64,000 nucleotides of DNA. Origin: Craspedostauros australis. Lineage: Eukaryota > Bacillariophyta > Bacillariophyceae > Mastogloiales > Achnanthaceae. The position numbers and the translations under genes were made by a program. Each line of letters starts with the position of its first letter. The stretch's first letter is position 1. Of the stretch, positions 12,275 through 21,165 are shown piece after piece. Location: positions 2,604,001-2,668,000 of the forward strand of contig JAMXDE010000007.1 in NCBI GenBank assembly GCA_026770025.1, read 5' to 3'. A model generated the notes under the pieces. It saw only the letters and a program-made list of their open reading frames with translations, had not been told where the DNA came from and did no database searches.

Positions 12275-14383
12275 ATGGCGTCCAACCGAGGAGCCGACGA
12301 CTTCAACTTCCATGACTTCATTCCCACATCCGAAGAATGCGGGCTGCGGCTGCATGCTGCGTATCCTCGGCCCTTGCTGACGGAGAACGTGCTGGGGAAG
12401 ATCTCGAGGCCGCCCACGAAGTACTTCACGGAGCGTTTCGGCTGGCGCTACGACATGAACGTCCCCGACTCGTTGGGTTGCGCGCACAAGTCATGGTCGC
12501 TGTCGCAGGCAAGGAAGAGGCCTCGCGAAGACGTCGACGATCACAGCACTGCTTGGTCGACGACATCTTCGCGAGGCCTCTTCCTCGCCTGCGGCAGCGA
12601 CGATGGCACGGCACGTCCCAACGATATGGAAGTGGAAAGGCCGAAGCAGCAGCAGCAGCAGCAGCAGCAGATCGAACTTCAAGGTGTTGAGCCACAGGCG
12701 GCAGCTCCAGTCCAACATGATGATGTCTTTGCCAGTCAACCGTCTGTTCCAAGCGTGAAGGTCCAAACAGGCGTGACGGGAACTTCGGGGCAGGCGACCT
12801 CCCCGGTGCTAGAATACGCGGAGATCAACGGGGATATAGGTGACATTCAGGCATGGAACATCACACCTTCTGTTACAATGGTGAGCGGCAGTGATGATCG
12901 GTCTGCGCGCACCAGAAAAATGTCTGGATCGAAAGCTTCTGCAGTGTCCGCAAGCCCAGGCCCTGCTTCAACCGCATCGATCGGGAAGGGATCGAATCGA
13001 TCAGAGACGAGCATGTCATCGACCAAATCGAGAGCTTCTTCGATCAAATCCAACGACTCCAAAGGCAGCAGCCAAGCGCTAACCGCCAAGCAGACCTTGT
13101 TCCGGATGTACGCGGCACCACCGCACAAGCGGCAGCTGGTCGGCAAGGACTTCACCACGTGGCACAACAACGCATTGCCACATCTAGCCAGATACACATC
13201 CAGATTTACGTGCCCCATCACAAAGGAGAGATTCGCGTCGGGAAGGCACGGCAACGAGGGGACCTACAACGTTGTCAAGGACCCCACGACGTCTGTCGAT
13301 GTTGTGTGGTTTGCCAAAAAAGTTCTGGCGGAACACGCAGCTGCCGCACGTGCCGTCGATTGCTTCAGACTTCGCCGATCGGAATGGGATCCCAGTGCGC
13401 GATTTTGTAATGAGGAACCGTACTTACTTGGTCAGGGACCAAGGCTGCTGCCCGACTTTCCAGACGATCAGCTTGTTGGGGTTGGGCTGGGGCAATCCAA
13501 GTCCAAGTCAAAACAAACGAAACAGCAGCAGCCGCCAAGCAACCCCGCCAGCGTCGTGGGGGGAGACCAGCAACAGCAGCAGTCAAGCGGCACCGCCAGC
13601 ATCGTGCAGGGAGAGCGGCACCAGCGACAACAACCAACACCGATGCGCCAGCAAACCTACCAGCCAACCCAACATTCCGCTTGGACACCAAATTCATCGT
13701 TCTCAGCGCAATCAGCATTGCCACACAATCACAAGCACAAGCACGGACACAACTATAACCACAATCAGCGGTATTCCCACACACTGCCGCCGCCTCCTCC
13801 AAGCCACACGCATCCTGGTGCCAATCACGACTATGTACAGGCGCAGTTTTCACACAACCATCCAAATAATGGCGGCGGCGATTCATCCAGCTTCTCGAAC
13901 GGATCGCAACATACCCCGCACGATCACTATCAGCGGCAGATACCAATGGAGATGAGACCTGGAGCACCAGCAGGCAGTGGCAGATACGGTAACGCGGGTC
14001 CAGGCCACGGGCATGATCCGCCCCACCCACCCCACAACGGAGGATGGCAGCAACACGGGGGTGATAGGTACGGCCGGCCATCAGACCCACGGTCGCAGCA
14101 TGGGAATCCGGGCCAATTCCAGCCAGGGCAACAGCATGCTGCCACGGGGACGGCGGGGCCACCACAGAACATGCAGTACTCCCAACCTCCGTTCCATCCT
14201 GCGCAACAGCGTCAGCAGATGCAACGTCCGCCCTATGGCGTGCCCTCACACTCACCGCACCGCAACGCAGGATACTCAAATCGATCTAACCCGCCTGGTC
14301 ATGGCAACTCGCGAGGTTATCGAATAAACGGGGATAGACGTCGCAGCAACAACAACGGCGGCACCTGGAATTGGCGCAAATGA
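12275..14383 (+). CDS. Hypothetical low-complexity protein with a conserved-looking core
   Basis: 702 residues if translation starts at MASNRGADDFN (12275); in-frame ATGs at 12206 and 12263 are alternatives. Residues 1-70 look ordered (FHDFIPTSEECGLRLHAAYP...GWRYDMNVPDSLG). A second ordered block near residues 275-395 (LFRMYAAPPHKRQLVGKDFTT...) contains a strand-strand pattern FTCPITKERFASG followed by VWFAKKVLAEHAAAARAVDCF. That helix resembles the end of a double-stranded-RNA-binding fold, but the match is weak and this is inference. Between the blocks lie a poly-Gln tract encoded by CAG repeats (12649-12669) and Ser-rich sequence. The C-terminal 300 residues are Gln/His/Pro/Gly-rich and end in RGY/RRRS-like motifs typical of RNA-associated disordered tails. 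An RNA-related role is only a suggestion. Confidence 0.65.
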   Translation: MASNRGADDFNFHDFIPTSEECGLRLHAAYPRPLLTENVLGKISRPPTKYFTERFGWRYDMNVPDSLGCAHKSWSLSQARKRPREDVDDHSTAWSTTSSRGLFLACGSDDGTARPNDMEVERPKQQQQQQQQIELQGVEPQAAAPVQHDDVFASQPSVPSVKVQTGVTGTSGQATSPVLEYAEINGDIGDIQAWNITPSVTMVSGSDDRSARTRKMSGSKASAVSASPGPASTASIGKGSNRSETSMSSTKSRASSIKSNDSKGSSQALTAKQTLFRMYAAPPHKRQLVGKDFTTWHNNALPHLARYTSRFTCPITKERFASGRHGNEGTYNVVKDPTTSVDVVWFAKKVLAEHAAAARAVDCFRLRRSEWDPSARFCNEEPYLLGQGPRLLPDFPDDQLVGVGLGQSKSKSKQTKQQQPPSNPASVVGGDQQQQQSSGTASIVQGERHQRQQPTPMRQQTYQPTQHSAWTPNSSFSAQSALPHNHKHKHGHNYNHNQRYSHTLPPPPPSHTHPGANHDYVQAQFSHNHPNNGGGDSSSFSNGSQHTPHDHYQRQIPMEMRPGAPAGSGRYGNAGPGHGHDPPHPPHNGGWQQHGGDRYGRPSDPRSQHGNPGQFQPGQQHAATGTAGPPQNMQYSQPPFHPAQQRQQMQRPPYGVPSHSPHRNAGYSNRSNPPGHGNSRGYRINGDRRRSNNNGGTWNWRK
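12500..12597. repeat. Long inverted repeat (hairpin) inside a coding region
   Basis: Left arm 12500-12540 and right arm 12557-12597 are 41 bp each, with 37 of 41 positions complementary, separated by a 16-base loop. The central 20-base block AAGGAAGAGGCCTCGCGAAG has a near-perfect partner. It lies in frame within the hypothetical gene at 12275-14383, about 75-108 codons from its start, and encodes parts of the stretch around RKRPREDVDD and SSRGLFLACG. An mRNA carrying it would form a very stable stem. Confidence 0.9.
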
Positions 14384-15628
14384 AAAGAGGAAGATCGAAT
14401 GTGATCCGTCATTTTATTGTACAAGAGGTGGAGGAAGAAGATGGGTTCGTTGTGTGATGTGCAAGTCTTCGCAACGTTGCTGTCTGCCCGCATCATCCTT
14501 CAGCTTTCGATCACAAGGTTAAAGTGTGGTCGCAGCAAGTAGCAGCACTGTAGAACAAAACATAGTAAAGCAAAGTAGAGTATAGGAAGAAACGTAGGCG
14601 GAATGCATCGCGTTCAAGACTCCGCGTGCATGAATGTTGGAGCAGTGCACCGTTCCAACACTCTGGAGGAGGATCAATGAAGAGATGATGAAAGCGCATC
14701 ATGCTCCACAAATACGCAAACAAGTTGGATTCCAGAAAGTACCGACAAAGAAAGAGCATGAGGACCACCCAAGCAGACGCGCTGAGCCCGATCCCAAGAC
14801 TCGAGTTGGAGGCTGATGTCGTCCTGGTTGCTATTTTTTGAACTGGTGGAGAGACAACGAATGATCTTTTCGCTCGTGCAGATGCCGTTTTGACCACACG
14901 GAACAGATTCCGCGTGGAGTTGACGAACACAACATCTGCTGTGTGTGACACTTTCCTCTCTGTCTGTGAAGGAAGCCTCCGGGTAGACAACAGGCATCAT
15001 GTTTGCGTGACATCCTTCCCATCATGGCTTTGTACGAGTATCGTGATGATACCTCCATTCTTCGTCTGGTGATGTTTGCGAAGTGTTGGGGGCGAGAGAT
15101 CCCGTCAACGCAAAACATCAACCGACTTGACACCTGACCATCGGATGATTCTATCATCGTCCAGATGTCCCCATCTGTATCTGGCAAGAAGTGTCCATGG
15201 ATACCTGATACGGTGACGACAATCCACGTCGGACACCAACGACAAGGGTAACAGTTGCGGATGGCGGACGTCTGACCCTCGATTGGCGTTCGTTGATGTT
15301 GTCGATTCTCATTGAAGCACGACCTCTGAGCGTAGAGGGAAGCGCGAGAAAGACAGAGAGCACACCGCCGAAAAGCAACATCAACCCCATCAGGAACTGC
15401 CACACCCCCTCTTGTTGGGACACCCAAGAACCACACACAACGCACGGTTACGGCATCAATACATACCAGTCGAGGACTCCAACATAAAATCCATCTCCTG
15501 CCCCCATCATCACATCCATTCTCAAAACAGCAGCAACAGCAGCAGCAACGACAGCAAGAGACTCTCTCACTCATATAATACTTCCACCAGTTCACGACGA
15601 CAAATCAGCAAACGAGCAAACAGCCACC
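14384..15628. other. Intergenic
   Basis: About 1.25 kb. It holds the 3' end of the Gln/His-rich gene and the 5' leader of the small WYT-motif gene. A CAG-rich tract at 15525-15550 (AACAGCAGCAACAGCAGCAGC-like) and TATAATAC near 15575 precede the small gene. Minus-strand frames of 100-250 codons run through poly-Cys translations of repeats and are not credible. Confidence 0.3.
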
Positions 15629-15853
15629 ATGAACGCACCACAGGACTCTGAGAGCTCAGAATCGACGCACACTGAGGAGAAGAAGATGGTGTCCTTCTCG
15701 CGGAAAGTGACCATGGTGTGCATGCCCCACATGAACGATTTGAGCAAGGCCGATCGATTGTCCATCTGGTACACGAGGGATGAATTGAGGGCGATGAAGC
15801 AAACGAGACCGACGCCTTCGTACTTTTCCAATGTCAAGGACATCGCTTGCTGA
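15629..15853 (+). CDS. Small WYT-motif protein (diatom-type family), paralogue 1
   Basis: 74 residues. A Ser/Glu/Thr-rich N-terminus leads into M-V-S-F-S-R-K-V-T-M-V-C, then H-M-N-D-L and SIWYTRDELRAMK. The same order of motifs (V-x-F-S-R-K-V-x-M-V-C, H-x-N-D, S-x-WYT-x-DEL-x-x-M) occurs in the gene at 18708-19064, so the two are paralogues. Short proteins with a beta-like V-x-F...V-x-V segment followed by an acidic spacer and W-Y-(T/S)-x-x-E are frequent in diatom proteomes and lack known function. No signal peptide. Shared motifs argue that both small genes are real. The C-terminus is short; a downstream exon cannot be excluded. Confidence 0.7.
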   Translation: MNAPQDSESSESTHTEEKKMVSFSRKVTMVCMPHMNDLSKADRLSIWYTRDELRAMKQTRPTPSYFSNVKDIAC

Positions 15854-16033
15854 CACATGAGTACGGTACCGTACACAAGATCGCGACATGCGAGTTCAGT
15901 GCAGTCTCAGCGTCAGTCACAGCCCTCCGTCGGAGTATGAGCCACACCAGCAGGTCGGATGTTGGCGAGGCGTCACATTGCAAATGGATTGAACTGGGGA
16001 AGGGAAAGTCAACCATCTCACCACGCAACACGC

Positions 16034-16069
<36 letters not shown>

Positions 16070-16632
16070 AGAGAAGCGATGCAAAGGTGGCTCTCGCACA
16101 GGCTTGTGATAGTCAGTCATAGTGGCAATGGCAATGCCACGAGTGGATGCATGGATACGGTTGCTGCTTCGCGCTGGGGGCGAGCAAGGAGGGGTGCAAC
16201 CGAACCATGAATCGTCAAGGCACCAGCACAACATTGCGGAAGAGGCAAGACCCCATACTCTTCGGACAGGGTAGAGGAGTCAACTTCCATCAACGCAACA
16301 AGAACCAGGATGCCATTTGATCCGCATCACCAAACAATACTCATAGACACAACGCAGCAGCAGCAGCAGCATCCACTGACGAAGCTCGAGCAATACATAC
16401 ATACCGTCCACGCGCGTAACATAGAGATCATCATACACGTACACGCACATGTACATGAACTCGTACCCGTAACAGTCCTATTCGATGCGATCCAATCCAA
16501 GGGATAAGCACACGCCAACACAAAGGGTATTCCCACCCACTCTCTCCCGTGCCATGTGTTCAGCGAGGCGAACAAGAAGGCGGAGTTGGCGGATGAGTCC
16601 TCCTTCGGAAATGCGTCCTTGGGGCCAAACTA
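15854..16632. other. Intergenic with CT microsatellite, left of transposon copy B
   Basis: Contains the CT repeat at 16035-16067 and AC-rich sequence up to the TA (16631-16632) that borders transposon copy B. No gene supported. Confidence 0.35.
16035..16067. repeat. (CT)n microsatellite
   Basis: Uninterrupted CT dinucleotide run of about 33 bases. Confidence 0.95.
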
Positions 16633-17734
16633 GGGGGATATCGCATTTCACATTGCGAGTCCCACGGTACAAAATAACCTGATAATGACATTTTTAGAGG
16701 GGCAACATGCGAACTTCCCCCTCGGAAAGTGAAACTCGATTGCGTTTTAGGAGCCAAAAACACAATTGAGTTTCACATTGCAGTCCCGGCAATTCATCCT
16801 TCCACGTGTTGGAACGAAACGAATGGCCAATCATTTCTCTTCATTTGCAGAAATGTTGAGTCGTCCTTGTCGTGACAATGATATTTTTTTGAGATGCTAG
16901 TGACAATGAAACTAGCATTACGAATGAGAGGTGCATGGAGCGATAGAGAGCGATTACGATGTCGAATATGCCTGTAAGCTTCACATATGATATCTGCGCG
17001 CAAGTATCAAAGCCCCCCTTCATGATCCAGCTGAGGAATCTTTGCTCATATCCTATTTTTCACCCGATGCAACATCCGCGGCGTGTTCCTGATGCTCTGA
17101 GGATTAGTGTAGTCAGATACGACCAGGGACTTCGACCAACGGACATTTTGCATCCTTTGGAGATCCTGAATGCCATATCAGAAGTCGTTGGTGGTCTCCA
17201 ATCACCCCAACATGCAATCGCAATAGTTCTGTGTAGACTGCGTGAAGAGCTTCTATTGGACAACAAACTGCTGATCTATCTCCATAATACGGTGATCAAG
17301 AGGTCTCTGCCATCGACATTGGCAACAGAGCCTTGAACAAGCCGTGAATTAGCAGGGACAAAGTGCTTGCGCATCTGTTGCCGGACCTCTGTTGGTGGCA
17401 AAGTTGAGACAGAAGAGATGGCAACGAACCTCTCACAACACGAAACTCCTAAGAGGAGAAAGAGGAATGTGTGTTGCGTAAAACTCAGAGCACACCCATT
17501 AACGATCCTACCATCCTTTTGTCTCAACAAGTGATGCGATAACCTGCAACGAAGCATTCAGATAATATCAGTCTAAACTCGAACTCTATTCTACAGAAGA
17601 GAACCCGATCCAGTCATGTTGGTCGTCTTTCTACATTAGTCACGAACGAGTCATGAGTACCAATGTGAAATCCGAACGTGAGTGCCACATGTGACATGAA
17701 TGGAGGGGTGTGAATGTGAAATGCGATATCCCTC
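16633..17734 (-). mobile_element. TA-flanked inverted-repeat DNA transposon, copy B (non-autonomous)
   Basis: 1102-bp reverse-oriented copy of the element at 8219-9319, sharing both ends, the subterminal hairpin and the whole interior with scattered substitutions and small indels. TA flanks both sides (16631-16632, 17735-17736). Read on the plus strand, a 125-codon frame (16959-17336) is open; its last 89 codons (starting MQHPRRVPDALR) are also open in copy A with one residue difference at the end (LATDP against LATEP). It resembles no transposase I know. Insertion lies between the two WYT-motif paralogues. The few differences between the copies suggest fairly recent activity. Confidence 0.85.
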
Positions 17735-18707
17735 TACTAACAACCAGAAACGACGACAAAAATGTGCGTCAACAGGTGATGTCCTTCTCTGTGACTTCGA
17801 CGAGGATGCGATCCCTCACATCACACAGGCCGAACACACACACGATCCAATTTCGGGCAAAAACAAAAAACCCAATCGGCACTTAATGTGGTCGAATCAG
17901 TCGATTTGAGCTCAATGCAACTGTTCGTCCGATTCTCCGGTATTCGGAGTGATACTCCGGTGACACTGGGCAGCAGTTTCGTGCCACGTCAACGCACACG
18001 ATAAGAGGTGTCGTTAAGTACCAACGCACCGAATGCCGTTTCATCCTGAGAACTCGGCCACACACTTTTGCGTACAGCGTTCTCTTTCTTTCGAAGACGG
18101 AAGTTGGACGCGGAACATCGCCGGATGTGCCGTGGGGACTGCGGCAACGCGATAACCACCCCGTATGACAACGTGGCAGCGCCTTTCATCGAAGACAGAA
18201 CACAGCAAATGCGCAGACCAACCACGGCGCAAGATGACACCATTGTTCGACGACGAGACGTGTGTGTGATGCACGCTGCCCCGCTCTGACTCACAACCCA
18301 ATCTGCACCAAACAAATCCAATCCACACCACTATTCCACTCTAATTCAATCCAAACCAATCCAAACCAATCCAAACGGCAGGTTCGTACGAGAGAGGAGC
18401 AACCAACACAAGAGAGAGGCATCGCACATGGAAGGAACCGTCGCGGTACTGGCAGCACTAACTTTCCATTTACCCAATTCTACTCGACTGTACTCTACCA
18501 TACAATCCCTCGCCAGCACTCGAGTTCCAACAAGCACGAGTAGCAAACGCACACAGCAAAGCAGCGACTTCGGTCATCGAGATCAAGCACACTCCACACA
18601 ATCCCAGCCAGACCCACAAAATCAACCATCAAGCTCCATAAAACACCATCAAAGCACCATCAAAGCACCATCAAAGCACCACCAAAGCAATCTCGTTAAC
18701 AACCAAC
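17735..18707. other. Intergenic, right of transposon copy B
   Basis: Starts with the TA bordering copy B. Simple-sequence features include repeated CCAAACCAATCC-like units at 18340-18375 and AAAGCACCATC units repeated three to four times at 18640-18680, just upstream of the second WYT-motif gene. No gene supported. Confidence 0.35.
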
Positions 18708-19064
18708 ATGCTTCAATCCCTGCTATCACCGATCGTCGCACAAGCGCACAGCCTGTGGAGATCCGGCGACACCGATGGCTACAGTACAGACCACCATGGT
18801 CATGATGGGCATGATGGGCATGGCGGGCATGAAGCAGGATCTGCATCTACCACTGAAGCCCAGAGTCCGGAGGACGAGCACACGCACCATGTGACGTTCT
18901 CGCGCAAGGTCGGCATGGTGTGCACGGATCATCTCAATGATTGCACGCAACGCGAGATCGAGAGCATGTGGTACACGAAGGACGAACTGCAGACCATGCG
19001 GGCGGAGGCGGAGACCTTCGTCAACACTCACAAGCTGGCGGCGAAGTCGCTGCATGCAGCGTGA
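18708..19064 (+). CDS. Small WYT-motif protein (diatom-type family), paralogue 2
   Basis: 118 residues. The N-terminal half is His/Gly/Asp-rich (repeats of GHDGHDGHGGH), followed by THHVTFSRKVGMVCTDHLND and ESMWYTKDELQTMRAEAE, aligning with the protein at 15629-15853 over about 45 residues. The C-terminus extends further as a helix (EAETFVNTHKLAAKS), so it is more complete than paralogue 1. The Gly/His tract could bind metal, but that is speculation. The two genes are 2.9 kb apart in the same orientation with a transposon between them, consistent with an old tandem duplication. Confidence 0.75.
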   Translation: MLQSLLSPIVAQAHSLWRSGDTDGYSTDHHGHDGHDGHGGHEAGSASTTEAQSPEDEHTHHVTFSRKVGMVCTDHLNDCTQREIESMWYTKDELQTMRAEAETFVNTHKLAAKSLHAA

Positions 19065-19790
19065 AGGGGGATGGCTACATTTGATGCCATGCCATGATGT
19101 CGCACATGCTTGTCGTTTCGGGCGGTTCATGAAGAGCCTGTCACGACGGCAACGACATGTGAGCAACGGATGTCCACGTCTGACGCTTGGGACGGCCATC
19201 ATCGCGCAGGCGAAAGCAGCCGATAACATTGCATCCGGTCGAAGATACCCTTCCCACCCAATAGCACTTTTGCGCGAGGTGACAGCATTCATCCACCTAC
19301 CAGGCTCAGTTTTGGAAGACCGGGGGTGGACGGCAGATGCCAGCACGCCACGGGGACGACTATTCTCTTCCCAGACCATCAGTCGTTCGATCCGACCATG
19401 CCACCTACAGCTACACAATAATTCTGTCCATAGAGTAGATATTATACTTTTGATTCAACTGCAACACAGATATTCAAGTGTGATATGTTTGGCAAGATCG
19501 TATCCTCCTCAACTGCTCTATCCATGTGTCTGCTCCGTCAATCGAGGCACAAACACGAGCAAGAGCACGAATCTGCTGGAGGACAAGAGTCCACAAGACG
19601 CAAGCGATCAACTCTACATGCACAACTAGTATACGCTACATTTGCGGAAGTGCATGTTTGAAATGTGGACAACCAAGACCCTCTGATCATGGCACAGCGG
19701 ACAAGGCAGCAGTGCACGACCCATCGACCCATCGCATGCTCCATCTACCAAATGAACACACACACAACATTCATTCGCGCTTGCTCTGTC
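19065..19790. other. Intergenic
   Basis: Between the plus-strand WYT gene and the 3' end of the minus-strand phosphodiesterase remnant. Frames here have no recognisable content. Confidence 0.3.
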
Positions 19791-20560
19791 TCACTTCTCG
19801 CTTTCCTCCTTTTCGAAGGCACGGATCATGTCGTCCACAACGGCCTCCCCTCGGCGTTCCCACTCCTTGCGATTGGCCAGCGCGTAGTTGAGGTACTCAT
19901 CGCTGGACTTGCCGAACACGCCGCAATCCTTCAGCTTCCTCGCCAACAACATGATGTAAAAGTCGAAGAATCCCATCTCGCCCTTGTACCACCCACCGAC
20001 GGGATTGTTCTCGGACCGTCCGTTCTTGAAGGCGCGGTAGTAGCATTCTCGGTAGAAAAGCGCGTTCCACTTGCGGCAGACGTGCCAATGCTGCATGGTA
20101 TGCGACACGTCGCTGGCCTGGATCAGATGCTCGATGATGATGGTGGCCTTGCGGTTGGTCGCCTCCCTCGCCGACTCTTCGTGCTTCTTGTCGAAGGCCT
20201 TGTTCCAACGTCCGTTCCGCAGCTCCTTGTCCACAATGTTCGTCGCCATCACGCTGTCCACCACGAGCTCGCGGAAGCGCTTGAGTTCGATGGCAGATGC
20301 ATTCCCTGAGATCCTGGTACTCATCCATCATGAACAGATCCCAGAACAGCACCAGCGACTTCTGTTCTGCCACGGATCGGTCCCATAGATGATTGCGACG
20401 CGGACCTTCTCCTTGACTAGCTGCGCATTCGGCACGCCGTTATGATCCACGTCGCGAATCAAGGCGGAGAAAGCGCACGCGAACTGTTGGAGATTGTGGC
20501 CTCCCTTCTCCGGCAAGTCCTTTGCAGCATCGCCTGCAATGGGAGGAGCCACCGGCACAG
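19791..20560 (-). pseudogene. 3',5'-cyclic nucleotide phosphodiesterase (PDEase I) remnant, frameshifted
   Basis: The minus strand encodes a class I PDE catalytic domain in three frames. The first (about 20560-20385) has LQQFACAFSALIRDVDHNG and PNAQLVKEK, the HD-type metal site. The second (about 20385-20310) has SVAEQKSLVLFWDLFMMDEY. The third (20309 down to the stop at 19791) has ELKRFRELVVDSVMATNIVD, RKATIIIEHLIQASDVSHTM (second metal-site Asp), QHWHVCRKWNALF, GEMGFFDFY and SSDEYLNYALANR, which is the family order. No GT..AG intron explains the two joins, which look like single-base shifts near 20385 and 20310. The N-terminal HNFEHASHV block is not recognisable upstream. Either a decaying gene or sequencing/assembly errors. 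The last 177 codons are uninterrupted and well conserved, so loss would be recent. Diatom PDEs are often fused to nucleotide cyclases; no cyclase is seen here. Confidence 0.8.
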
Positions 20561-21165
20561 AAGATCACATGCGAGACTCCTCGTGGGTTGCACCCTTGGT
20601 ACACAGGTTCGAATGACGTGTAGCACCATTGCCTGCATCCTCGTCCAACACCATCAGTAGATCGGTGATGGCACATCTCTCCATAGTAGCTCGTGCACGT
20701 ACTTGTGCGAGTGTTGTTGCGCAAGCAACATTCCGACAGCCTTGCTCTTCTTGCTTTCGGCGCATCCTCTTGTCGCAACCAACATGAAAGGATGTTTGCC
20801 CTTCTCCGCGAAGATACCTTGACAGCAAGATACTGTGCACTCGACCGAGTCGACAACACAGTCCAAGGTACTGAGTCAGACCTAAATTATGGATGTCATT
20901 CGAAGCGAAATTCCGCACGACCAAAGACACTCAAAAGTGCGCGGCGGGACCGAAGTCTCCTTCGCTGTTTGCTGGTACTTTTGTTGCGGATGTCCGCGAC
21001 GATGATGGAGGAGACGGAGAACGAAATCGAAGCAACGCGTTGATGCACGAAGCCACAAAAGCGAGAGACAGCATCCGCACGGGGATAGCCACAGCAATAC
21101 AAATACGAGCGCCGAAGCGATCGAACCCAAAGCAACAACAAGAAGAATAGAGGAAAGCAAGCAAG
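20561..21165. other. Intergenic, upstream of SERINC
   Basis: Minus-strand frames near 20654-20866 have some protein-like character (for example HPFMLVATRG) and could be further decayed parts of the phosphodiesterase gene or of another gene; I cannot assign them. The right side is the SERINC 5' leader. Confidence 0.3.

Noticed and set aside
20600-20625. GGTTCGAATG as a tRNA B-box
   Set aside because: No matching A-box or foldable acceptor stem around it; no tRNA gene found in the window.
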